From Trebouxia sp. TZW2008 (Eukaryota > Chlorophyta > Trebouxiophyceae > Trebouxiales > Trebouxiaceae), in assembly GCA_002118135.1 (NCBI GenBank), contig BDIU01000179.1, positions 237,997-301,996 on the forward strand: DNA of 64,000 nucleotides, in the 5' to 3' direction. A program made the position numbers and the translations under genes. The notes below the pieces were generated by a model, which had not been told where the DNA came from, did not search any database, and worked only from the letters and a program-made list of their open reading frames with translations. This document shows positions 12,277 to 22,700 of the stretch, in pieces (the stretch's first letter is position 1; each line of letters starts with the position of its first letter).

Positions 12277-13659
12277 TCCCCTTTTCATTTGTTAGGTTAG
12301 CAATAAATGTAGAGTGCAGAGCCTTTGAGGGGGGTGTCCAAAAGATTTGAATTTGTGAGCGTGAGAACGTGATTTAGATAACAGATGTCACAACTCACCA
12401 GTGTATTGAGTCTGTGCAAGAGTGAAACAAATGCATTGGCATGTGTTTCTAGACCTGCTGTGTGTATTGATTCAAGCAGTTTTTTGCCACGTTTGTTGGT
12501 ATCACACTATTGCTGACCGTTGTGCTAGCATTACATCAGGCATATGTGTTACTGACAGAGGATTTCTGAAATGATGGAACTAACGCCCATGTAACGTCAT
12601 CACATCAAACATTCTAATCCATACATCATAAGTTTCACATGGCCTGACTAGGTTGGATAAAATACAAGGATGCAGCTGCTGGTGAAGGCGCAATCAGCGT
12701 GACAGACAGCTGTCGAACAGGCCAAGACATTGTCTCTGCCTCAGTCACATGCAGAATGCTAAGTGGAAAGTGTAACGACCATGGGGTCAAACATGGTGTA
12801 CTGCAAAGCAAATTGCATGATGTTGCCTGGGCCAGAGCAAAGTGAGCTTGTCACCATCTAAGGCATCCGTTGACATGGCCATGCTAGGATGGCATTGATC
12901 ATGCATGCTGAGCTATGAATGCTCTACAGCTGTCAATACAGAAGACAACATTACGAATGAAGTTCAAAGTCAGCGAAATGAGTATAAACTTGAACGCTCA
13001 CGAGGACAGCGCTACAAAAAGTGCAGAATCTATCAAAAAGCCGTCTGGGTAATATGCCACTCCTGTACTCATCTGACTGTTGCTACACAATACTGCCAAA
13101 TCATTGGCTAAAGTGACAATCTGCGAGCATGGCAAAGACTGGCCAGCATCACCGCCAATGATGATTTGGCAAGACCCAAATCTGGCCAGACGGCCTGAAT
13201 ATCCTGAAAATTGTTGTGGTAGGGGGCGAGATGCTGTGGCGTTTGGCACGATGCAGGCCCTGCCCGCTTGTTGTTGGAGCTGAGAAGCAGCTGCCTGGCA
13301 GTCGTCTCTGGAAGGCTTCCCCAGCATTGATGCACCATATTCATAGCTAGCTATTCCAGCACACCAGGTTTGCGGCCCTGTCGCTTTGAGCGTGGAGTGG
13401 TAAGATCCGCTGTTGGCACCTACAAGTAAAAGGCAGCTTTGTCGCTATATGATCCCCTTGCATCAGGCACAATGTGGGATGTCAAGTTGAAAAGTCAGGC
13501 TGTTGTGTCATGCCAGCACAGACGTCTTGCTCTGATGTCAGATATCAACAGTCTTGACAACAGCAGCATGCATTCATCTGAACAGGATTGCATCAACAGT
13601 TGATCGGCTACGACGCATGCCTTGACAGTATGCACAGAATGATCACAGCTTGATTCAAC
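12277..13659. other. Intergenic region between the converging PDC and secreted-protein genes
   Basis: About 1.4 kb holds two 3' UTRs and spacer. AATAAA occurs at about 12301, shortly after the PDC stop. No coding frame with matching neighbours, no exon copies and no repeat shared with the rest of the window were found. Confidence 0.55.
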
Positions 13660-16209
13660 TTATGGAGCAAGCACATCTGCAGTTGCAAAGTGCAGTTGCA
13701 AAGTGTCATTGCCAAAGTGCTGTTGCAGTTGCTTACAGGGGTCAGGCCCAAATGAGCCAGGGATGGCAGAGGAAGCAGCTAGCCCAGCAGCTGAGCTCAG
13801 TTCTGTTGCAGACGCCACAACTTGGCAAAACAGCTGCAAAGGCGTCGTCATAGCCTGCACCAATGTACCAGCCTTGTATTGAACAAGATTCAAAAAAGGT
13901 GACTGACAGGTGCAATTACAGTAACCACATGGCATGCCAAGCAAAAGCTTGTGAGTTTGCCTTGCCCTGAGGAATACTGTTCCGTCAAAGCACATCAAGA
14001 TGATGACAATTGCGTACAGCAGGGTCATGTTGTACATGCATATGATCATCTGGAGTTCACAACAAAAGGCCGTACAGTGAAGGCAGCCATGAGTCTGCAG
14101 CAGAGAGGCTTCACAGTATGCAATTGCGTACAGCCCATGTGCGCATGCAACAGGCCTAGATGCAGCTTCCAGAAGATTCCAGATGCACAGTGATGAGGTG
14201 GTTGACCACAGCAGGACAGGAGTCCAGATGCACAGCGACAACCCTGACATTGAAATTCATCGGGTTTCGGGCGGTAGGGTTTGAGGAAAATTTACAAGTC
14301 TATCTTTGTTAGGGGAACTGATTAGGTTGTAGAGTTTAGGGTTTTAAGGTTTTCTTGCGCTTTCCATGATGGGAATCAAAACCCGATGAGTTATAACGCA
14401 GGGGCAACGACAAAGTGCCTGATCATGGCAGGGTGGGAGTGCAACAAGCCGTACCTGTGAAAAGGCCTCTGACACAGCAGTGGCATTCTGAGCTATTACT
14501 GCGGCATCAATCAGGAGTGCAGTTGCAGTGGGTAAAGGGCATGAGTCTGTCTGGAGGTGCTGCATGCCTTGCAGGATTGCCTGGGCAAATGTCTCTTGCT
14601 GTGGCCGGAACAGGAGGCTTTCTGCCTGTACAAGGTTTGACAGGTTCTGAGCTGCAGCAGGGCTGTTGCCCTCAAAGATTGCAGAGCCCAGAAGCAGCTC
14701 TCCAATGGCACTTGTGTTGCCTGCAAGCGAGCACCAAACTTTGTGGAAGGCATCCAATTGCAGGAGATGGCTATGCAAACAACTTCTGGCAGACAACAAC
14801 AAGTACAAACAATGTGCAGACGCTGTTCAAGATTGTAAACGCGCACAAAGGTACAAAATGTACCAGATGTGCACATCTAGTGTGATATGTGCAAGCGGTA
14901 CAAGCACACTGCAATGCTCATGTTAGGTTCTGTCAGACAGTGACACTGCAGGAGCGTTGGCAGGCATTTTACCTTGTGCTTGCGCCAAGTTGGCAGAAGT
15001 GGCACCGTACACGTCAATAGCTGCCGCTGTTGCTGCTGCAGGAACGCCAGGCTGCCCATAGTCATTCAAGCTTCTGATCAGAACGTACATGTCACCAGCA
15101 GAAAAGCCCTTTGCCTTGGCCTGAAAAGCAAAATCCTTTCAGTTATTTGGTCTGCTGGTGCCCACTGACAAATGATTGCATGATACAAACGAGTCGTATG
15201 TGAGGGTCTCTCAGACTCTTGCTTTGGCACTATCAGATCAGTACATGGTTTGACAGTGACTTCCCAAATAATGCTGCCACTCACTTGAAGACAAAGGTAG
15301 TCAAAAGCAACTCAACTGCTGATGCAGCAAGCTCACCCCAGCTAGCTGTGGCTGCAAAGCATGAGGGGCAACATGGAGATGTATGCACAGCTGGACGTAA
15401 CTCCTTGTTCTGTCAACTGTGCTGCAGCAAGTCAAAACAGAGACGACGGTCCCCCACATTGCAGGCCCAACAGAAGCTTCAGGCTGCGGTGCGTGCCAAG
15501 AAAGGTCAGCTTACTGCTGCAAAGGCAACCACAAATGCATCATCAAGGTCTGCAGCGTTGGCAAGGGCAAGCACTGGCCCTGCAAGATTTAGCCTCGGGT
15601 GGCCAGCTTTCCCTAGGTATGTCATGGTCTGTTCAATTGCCCGAGCAAAGCCCTGGACAGCGGTTGATCTGTTGGTCGCAGCAATCTCAGGCAGCTGTGC
15701 AAAGGCCTTTTCGTAGACTTGCTGAGCGGTGGTTGTGTTGCTTGCGCCATCAGTAGCGTTGAGATCTTCAGCAGCTTGAAAGACAACATCGGCGATCAAG
15801 AGCACTGACAACGGGACTGCGCCTGCATACAGAAAGTGTATCAGCAAGGGTTCTTTGACTGCATGTAGTGAAACGCTGCAACTTTCCCTTGTAGCAGCTT
15901 GCTTCAGATACTGGCTAGCCTACTCGGCTACTGCAGGTCTATGAGCCGCTAGCAGTACAAAAGTGCACGTCAACCTGTGGAGTATGCAGGTGCAATGTTG
16001 TCCTCCAGAACACGGGAAGCAGCAGGCGCGTCGCCAGCTTCAAGATCACGCAAGAAAGCATCTGGCAACTCTATGTCGGTACCGACACGATACGCGAAGG
16101 CGCCATCTTCTGCCGTTGGAGCAGATGGCGTTGCGGCAGCACCATATTGCAGGGTGCTCAAAACCAGCAACAACGAAGTGACCACGGTAATGATCTTGAG
16201 GAAAGACAT
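13660..16209 (-). CDS. Secreted Ala-rich protein of unknown function
   Basis: Five exons, in gene order 15975-16209, 15515-15822, 14973-15120, 14455-14720 and 13660-13833, give 376 residues with matching phases. The first exon starts MSFLKIITVVTSLLLVLS and continues to an Ala-rich site (GAAATPSAP), a good signal peptide. The rest is rich in Ala, Leu and Gln, looks largely helical, and has several NxT/S sites (for example LNATDG, NRSTAV, QNATAV). No further membrane span and no catalytic motif are visible. I do not recognise the family. An extracellular or vacuolar protein is inferred from the signal peptide alone. The start is the ATG that opens the hydrophobic segment; an in-frame ATG 27 codons upstream would bury it. 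Confidence 0.7.
14256..14392. mobile_element. MITE-like element, family 2, copy A
   Basis: The element begins TTCATCGGGTTTCGGG and ends ATCAAAACCCGATGAGTTA, so its ends are imperfect inverted repeats around TCATCGGGTTT. In reverse orientation its interior matches copy B at 21714-21844 along its length (shared CCTAAACTCTA/CCTAAACCCTTA and CCTAACAAAxATA blocks). It is about 137 bp, non-coding, and lies in the last intron of the secreted-protein gene. Confidence 0.75.
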
Positions 16210-17193
16210 CGCTGGACTGAAAGGTCGAAGTCGACTTCTCGTACACAGGTCTGGAGCTGAATTCGTATGAAATTCGCGTGCAAGCTTCAATTTGAGACGG
16301 ACACTTATGATTCATCGTCGAGTCGAAGGCAGCTTTAGACAGATCAGCAATCACTGGGTGCGACGAACAGAAGGTCGCAGAAGCTGCGTGCAGCTCCCTT
16401 GTTGCCGCCATGCTTGGCTTGTATCTCACTGCTGCTTTGCGCTACAAATCATCCCGCGCGTCAGCCCTGACCTGGCAGCTTTGGTGCTGTGCGCGCAAGG
16501 TGGCCGCGACAAAAGATGGCATCACAGACCTGATCACAGACCGCGCATCTGCATTAGCAAAGCCCCTTCCCAAATTAGCGAACCCTAAGGCAAACCCTAA
16601 CTCTGCCAGATCAGTTGCGGTGAGCACCAAGGCAAAGGCACTCCTGCTTGCGACTTGCTGGGGCCGCATGTCAAGGTCTCCAGCAGGTGCACGGGTTTGC
16701 TTGATGAGCGCAATGATTGTTGTTTAAACCAAACAACGCAGAATTTGCTTTAAGTTGCATGAGTAAAATTGCTGTTGACATTGCCTTTGCATATGCGTGC
16801 TATAACAGCGCTGCTCCAATGCGCGTCTAACGTAGCTGCTAGATCCTAGCATGTCGGCTAGGGTGTTGCATGCATGTGAGATGTTCAGATGTCTATCTGC
16901 TGCTGCTGCTTCACAATGTCATGATTACATCGCAATTTGAAATTAATTGCTTGCATCCAGGTACACGATTGAGGAGTCTCACTGGGTGCTGTCTTCCTCA
17001 AATTTGCTTGATGCGTTTCAACTTGATTTTCATTGGGTAATCCCAAACTGCATTATAATGCAAAGTCATGGACAACAATGCAAGCAGATGCAACCAACAC
17101 ATGCAACATCATCCTAATTTCTAGATAAACAGCGCGAGCTCAAAATTTTAAAGCTGGGCAACTGCACTTCCTATTCAATAGTATGTACTTCCA
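16210..17193. other. Intergenic: upstream of the secreted-protein gene, downstream of the F-box gene
   Basis: The first 500 bases are GC-richer and probably hold the promoter and 5' UTR of the secreted-protein gene. Short frames here on both strands have no family resemblance. A short GAACCCTAAGGCAAACCCTA stretch near 16579 resembles plant-type telomere repeats but has only two units. Nothing else was recognised. Confidence 0.5.
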
Positions 17194-18609
17194 TTAGTCT
17201 GACAGATGGTCTGCTTGCATCAAAGAGCTCACCTTCTGATCAACATTGACACAAGCAGTCAGTGACATGTCATGCATCATGTTGTGTATCCAATTTGCAC
17301 GACATGCCCCACTACGCACTTCTCTGCTGTTCCGCTTGGCTGCTTTGATTTGCTTGTCACTGCCCCGCTTGTTGGCATGCTGTCGCTTGACTCTCCAGTC
17401 TACTTGATTCAGCATTTCACAAGTGAAAGGCTTGACGTCATCGCCCTCAGCAGAATAGGTTGTCTCCATGCCAATGTCTGGCACACCTAGGTCATCAGCT
17501 AGACACCTGACATCAACAGCTATGTCATCCCCTACAGTCAACCCACGCAAACTGACTGCATGTCCACAATGAATTTGCCAGAGCTCATGCGGTTCTGGAA
17601 GCTCATCACACCAGCGGCCTGTGATTGCAACCTTCTGCATGTGTCTTGGCCTAAGGTACACTAAATGGGCATCTAAACCAAGAAAAGAGTACGTATCACA
17701 GGCGCCACTCTCATGATGTATAGGAAAACCTCGCGGTGGAAACTGTTTGAGCATGACTGATTGTGACTGCCCGCCTTGTGCTGGCCTATGTAAACACACC
17801 CTTACACTTGTACATTGTTCAACCTCTTCTGAAAATTGCAGAGGCGTGCTTTGCAGATATTGTGTCAAACCTGCAGCAGGTGGTTGCAGCAGACTCTCAG
17901 CCAGCCAATCCCACGGTAACTGTAGCGGTTCTTTGCTTGAAAGCTCAATCTGAACAATGATAACCAACGTAGAGTTGGGCGGATAGTGATGCATTGTAGC
18001 TTGCAATGGCCACTGTTCTGACAGTCCTTCTGCCACAAGGTCCAACCAGAGCTTGTCAGGCCATGCATGTTTCCACAGCTGTTGCAGGAAGTCTAGCTTT
18101 TGGCTCAAGGCATAAATGCGGCGTAAGGCAATGCCTGGGTCCGACCATTTCACGTGTAAAACCACAGGATTGATGAGTATGCCGTATGGAGTATGAGATG
18201 TGCACTTCTCTAGAGAGTCATGAGTGACTGTGGGGAGTAGCTCTTGGCAACACCGCCTGACGAAGTCTCCTCTGTGCAAAGCAAACTCTGCGGCAAGCGT
18301 GCGGCAGGTGCTTGCTAGGCTGCAGCTGGATGCTGAATCTAGGTGTTGGAAGATCGAGGCCAGCGCTATTGCTGGAAGTGATGACAGCTTGATGGAATTT
18401 GCAGACGGGGAAGTGGCTATTGCTTTGTTTCTGGCAGCTGTTGGGGCCACTGTTTGCTTGCTTGGGCTTGGCTGGATGGATTTTGGAGCTTGTAGTTGTG
18501 GAGTTGTAGGGTCTGCAGCAAACTTTGCTGCGGAGGATTTGCTTTGCTGTTCTGGCATGTGCTTATGCCTGCCTTTGGGGCCTACCTGGGACCAATCATC
18601 ACGTTGCAT
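17194..18609 (-). CDS. F-box protein, single exon
   Basis: An uninterrupted frame gives 471 residues from the ATG at 18609 (MQRDDWSQVG); an alternative in-frame ATG lies at 18558 (MPEQQ). Residues about 75-115 form an F-box: LSSLPAIALASIFQHLDSA followed by SCSLASTCRTLAAEF, with the usual LP, I..L and C+ pattern. The F-box binds SKP1 in SCF ubiquitin ligases, and the rest would bind substrate. The C-terminal 350 residues contain no repeat or domain I can name, and the last 60 are basic. The frame stays open 95 codons upstream only because it runs through the ATGCA microsatellite, giving an artificial HYITLHC-type extension. It is intronless, unlike most neighbours. Confidence 0.75.
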   Translation of the reverse strand: MQRDDWSQVGPKGRHKHMPEQQSKSSAAKFAADPTTPQLQAPKSIQPSPSKQTVAPTAARNKAIATSPSANSIKLSSLPAIALASIFQHLDSASSCSLASTCRTLAAEFALHRGDFVRRCCQELLPTVTHDSLEKCTSHTPYGILINPVVLHVKWSDPGIALRRIYALSQKLDFLQQLWKHAWPDKLWLDLVAEGLSEQWPLQATMHHYPPNSTLVIIVQIELSSKEPLQLPWDWLAESLLQPPAAGLTQYLQSTPLQFSEEVEQCTSVRVCLHRPAQGGQSQSVMLKQFPPRGFPIHHESGACDTYSFLGLDAHLVYLRPRHMQKVAITGRWCDELPEPHELWQIHCGHAVSLRGLTVGDDIAVDVRCLADDLGVPDIGMETTYSAEGDDVKPFTCEMLNQVDWRVKRQHANKRGSDKQIKAAKRNSREVRSGACRANWIHNMMHDMSLTACVNVDQKVSSLMQADHLSD

Positions 18610-19703
18610 GTGTCTAGCTTGCCTGCATGCACAAGTACATGTAATGCAATATAATGTAATGCAATGCAATGCAATGCAATGTAAAGTATAATGTAATGCA
18701 ATGCAATGCAATGCAATGCAATGCAATGCAATGCAATGCAATGCAATGCAATGCAATGAATGCAATGCAATGCAATGCAATGTAATGTGATGTGATGTAA
18801 TGTAACAATGTAATGTAATATAATGTAATGTAATGTAATGTAACGTAACGTGACGTAATGTAACATAATGTAACGTAACGTAATGTACTGTCATCTAATC
18901 TCATATAATGTGATGTAACGTAACAAGTGACTCAAGAAATGTGCAGCAAGCCTGGGAGTTGGGAACCTCACAGTCTGTGCAGCTGACACAATACAGCATG
19001 TAGCAACACCATAGACATAGATTGTGGTCGCTGTCCCAGGAAAGTCAGGCATGCATTGCAGGCACTGGCTATGCAGCTTTTACCATGGCGGCTTACGGGT
19101 GAATGCTGGTCTTGCTGTAAAGATAATGGAACTTCAGAACAATTGTATGAACTGCAAACGCTGCAATGTACGTGCTGTGCGGGAATGTGACCAAGTGCAT
19201 CTGAGCATGCACGCTCAGGATTCACAGGTTTGAGTACACATTCCCAGGCTTCACAAAGGCTTTGCCATGCAAAGCAGGTGTCACAAAACTCGCAGCAGAC
19301 TGCGAGTGTGCGCAGGGGCACCTACCGCTTCAACTTGCCTCGCTCGACGAGGGTGTACGCCTTTCTCAGGCTGCACAGCACCTACAGGCTCCTTGGGGGT
19401 CACGCGCCAACACGCAGTGTCTCAGTAGTCGCACATTGTCTGCGGAGCAAGTGTTGCGGCCAGCTTCGCGTCATTCTCCGCTAGCTACGCAAGAAACGGA
19501 AGCTGTTGCAGCAGATGTGCCAGAAATGCTCGTATGGCAGGTGTGAGACTGGGACAATCACCTTTTTCTGGGCTCGACAGTTACAATCACCCAGCAACCC
19601 GAACCAGAACCAGACCGGGCGCTATGAACTGTGTAACGGTCTAGGCTGTGCCTTTGTCAAGGGATGCATTGTACGCGCTCCGAAACCATCGTCTCCTGTT
19701 GAT
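18610..19703. other. Divergent intergenic region between F-box gene and MED16
   Basis: Apart from the pentamer microsatellite at 18640-18930, about 770 bases remain and must hold the MED16 promoter and possibly a first exon. The stretch near 19270-19500 is GC-richer and has open frames on both strands, but none resembles a known protein. Confidence 0.5.
18640..18930. repeat. Pentanucleotide microsatellite (ATGCA)n passing into (ATGTA)n
   Basis: About 290 bases of near-perfect five-base units: first ATGCA for about 150 bases, then ATGTA and ACGTA variants. It begins about 30 bases upstream of the likely F-box start, so part may be transcribed as 5' UTR. Long frames here on the minus strand are artefacts of the five-base period, which reads as a repeating five-residue peptide. 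Confidence 0.95.
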
Positions 19704-22700
19704 ATGCCCTTTGTGCGCGATGCGCGATCGTGTGAGATTTGCTGTGTCGACGTAGCAAAAGACAGCGTGCTATTGCAACCAAAGATTGCTCCTGCTCGAC
19801 GACTTGACAACGGTCTCCTACTTGTTTGCCGAATGACCTTGCAGCAGCTGCAGTCGACACCTTGGTCTCGACTGCTGTGGCACAGAAACAATGCAATTGC
19901 GCAAACCACAGCGGAGTCCGGAAGACCTCCCGTCACGCACCTGCTAACATCTGAGGCTAGTCTCTGCTTCAACCGATCCCTTCTTGTTGCACGCTGTCAG
20001 GATCAAGCAGTATTTGCACAGCTGGCGAACCAAGCCTCGCAGTACCCCTGACGCACGAGCGCAACCTGCAGAGGCAATGTCGAAGTTTGCAGTGCAGCTG
20101 GACACGGCTGGGTTGTGGCGAATGTGCTGTGTCGTGGTCATCAGCTGGGTACCATGCTTCGTTGTTGACGTCAACAAGCGGCACTATCTCCGCATGGACC
20201 GTGTCAAGCGTCGCTTCCCTCGACTTGGACAAGTCATGGCAGCCTTATTTGATCACCACATCTTTGCAAAATATAGGTCAGCCTGTCCAACAGCTTGTTC
20301 TCACCCACCTTTCCAGCTATCATAGGCTGTGCATTGCCCAGTGCATGCAATGCTCAGTGTCAGCACACTACAGCAACCTGCCTTGCAAACAAGCTCAAGC
20401 AGGAACCACAGCATTTGATGTTGTATATGTCGCATCACATGTGCTTGCAACAGTTGAACATCAGTTGTCCTTACTGTGACGCTCAAGACAAGCCTGCTTG
20501 GCGAAACAGGACGTGTGCCACACACTTGTCGCAATGTATGCTAGTAAGTATACAGTTTGTTCTTATATACTAATGATTGTTGTTTTTATTGTCATTTTTG
20601 GGCTGTCACCTTGACTACTTCATGTGCACATGCAGTTGCAGCCGAGTTCTTGCATCCATTGCCTTTGTGGGTTCAGAACAAGCAGTTCAAGACCAGTGCA
20701 GCAGGCATTGAGGACAGATTTCAGCATTCCAATTTGCTGGTCAGCAGGCCCCATTGGGTGAGACACAGCACATTGTGTGGAGTAGCCGTTTCATCAAACG
20801 CATGTGTCCAGGTATGTTTCTGCAGACTGGCCTGAACGTGAACGCATACAGCTTTGGTGCAGTCAGCATTGTGGGTTGTGCATACCATACGTCCTCGAAT
20901 CGATCGCGCATAAATAATTAAATCTGCCCTGCGCGATCAGCTCGGGTAATTATTTTGCCCCTGCGCGAAGGGCCCTGCGCGAAGCAATTTAACAATTGTT
21001 TTGGCTCAAAATACCAAAAATGCTCAAATTTCATGATTTTCAGCCGATTTTGGCCATATTTTGCCAAATGCGCGATGCCTCAAAACCCCTCAAGGCCCTG
21101 CGCAAAAGGGGTGCGCAAAGCCCCAAAATAATCCAAAATGTTGGGGTGCGCGATCAATTCGAGGATGTACGGTAGAGTTGCCGGCAAGCTGTGTTGTGCA
21201 ATACGCAGCAGAACTTGCGTTTCACTAAACTAAGCATCATGTGTACAAGCAGTGAATCACCACACTCTTCATCTCAGTGATTGATACTGTAAAACTCTTG
21301 CGTATTCGGTAGTACGTATTGGCCCCAACGTATTAGATACTTGACGTTTTGCACTGCAACTCAGTGATCTCTACCCTCAAATGCTGCGTATCGCGTATCA
21401 TGTATCGCGTATTGAGTATTACGTATGGTGATTTGCTGTGTATAGAACCTACCTCCCTCCACGCTCAATACACATGATTTAGGATGGAGGTGGTTTAGGG
21501 TCCTAAATCATGTGTGTATGACAGGACGAAACTGGTTGTAGACAGTCGATTGCTCCAACGTGTACTTGGCTGGGCCTGCTGAGCCTGTCCAGCACACGGT
21601 TAGTATGAAAATTGAAGGAACAAAAATGCATCACGTGGTGTCAGCCACAGAAGTTGGTGTGATTGCAGATAGGCCTCTGCAGCCAGATGTCTTTTGCTTC
21701 CCCGCATATAAAATTCTCATCGGATTCAGATTCCCACCATAGGAAGCTGAAAACCCTAAACCCTTAGATCTATCCAATCTGCCTAACAAAAATAAATGGC
21801 CAAATTTTAGGATTCTTGCAATCCTAGCCCCAAAATCCAATGAACCATTAGGTCAGGGCCTTTTGGCAGGCTGTTCCATTGCGCAAAGAAGCTGTAGCTT
21901 GCCAACAATTCCATTGGCTAAGAGATGTTGTTGCTTAGAGGGGTATTCATGCAAGCGGACCGGTGTACTGATCTTAAGTTTTGTGACAACAGTGCCTACA
22001 GTTGTGTTGTCAGCAGCACGAACCACAACAGTGTGGAATAAGAGGGATTCATTACACCAGTGAATTTACCATACTCTCATTTTCGATGATTGATGCTTCA
22101 GTTACTTACGCAAGGCGTATCACATGTTGGCGCCAATGTATTGCATAATTCACAAATTACACTGCATCTCAGCGATTCACATTCTCAGATTCCAGCTATC
22201 GTGCATTACACACTGCATATTGAGTATTATGGATGGTAAGTCACTGCAATATACAATGAGTTGACAACATCCAGAAAGATGTCAACTGCAAGTCAATGCA
22301 GCAAATATCATCAGGAGCTGGTGTGGCAACATAGCAGTGTTGGACTGTGCAGGTCTTCTGGCAAGCACTTGGACCAAATGGTCAAAGATCATGGCAAACC
22401 AGCGCTGCATGTAATCTCAGCTGCCCAGACAGCATAAGTCATGCAAGGGCGGCCACCTGCCCTGACGGGGCATTCAGAATTGCCCTCACAACCAAAGAGG
22501 AACCACACAAGCTGTACGTGGTGCAGCTGAGTGGTGACCCCATTGCTGCTAGCAATGCTGCAAACGCTGCTGCAGACGCTGACGCAAATACAGCCGCAAG
22601 AACTGCTACATACACTGCTGCAAAAACAGATGCACCCACCACTACACACACTCCAGCAGACGCTGATGCAAGCAGTGCTGCATATGCTGCTGCAAACGCT

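Noticed and set aside
16579..16600. Telomere-like CCCTAA words
   Set aside because: Only two imperfect units; too short to indicate an interstitial telomere.
18610..18904. N-terminal extension of the F-box frame into a Tyr/Thr/Leu/His/Cys/Ile-repeat peptide
   Set aside because: It is the translation of the five-base microsatellite. All three minus-strand frames look alike there, and the peptide has no family match.
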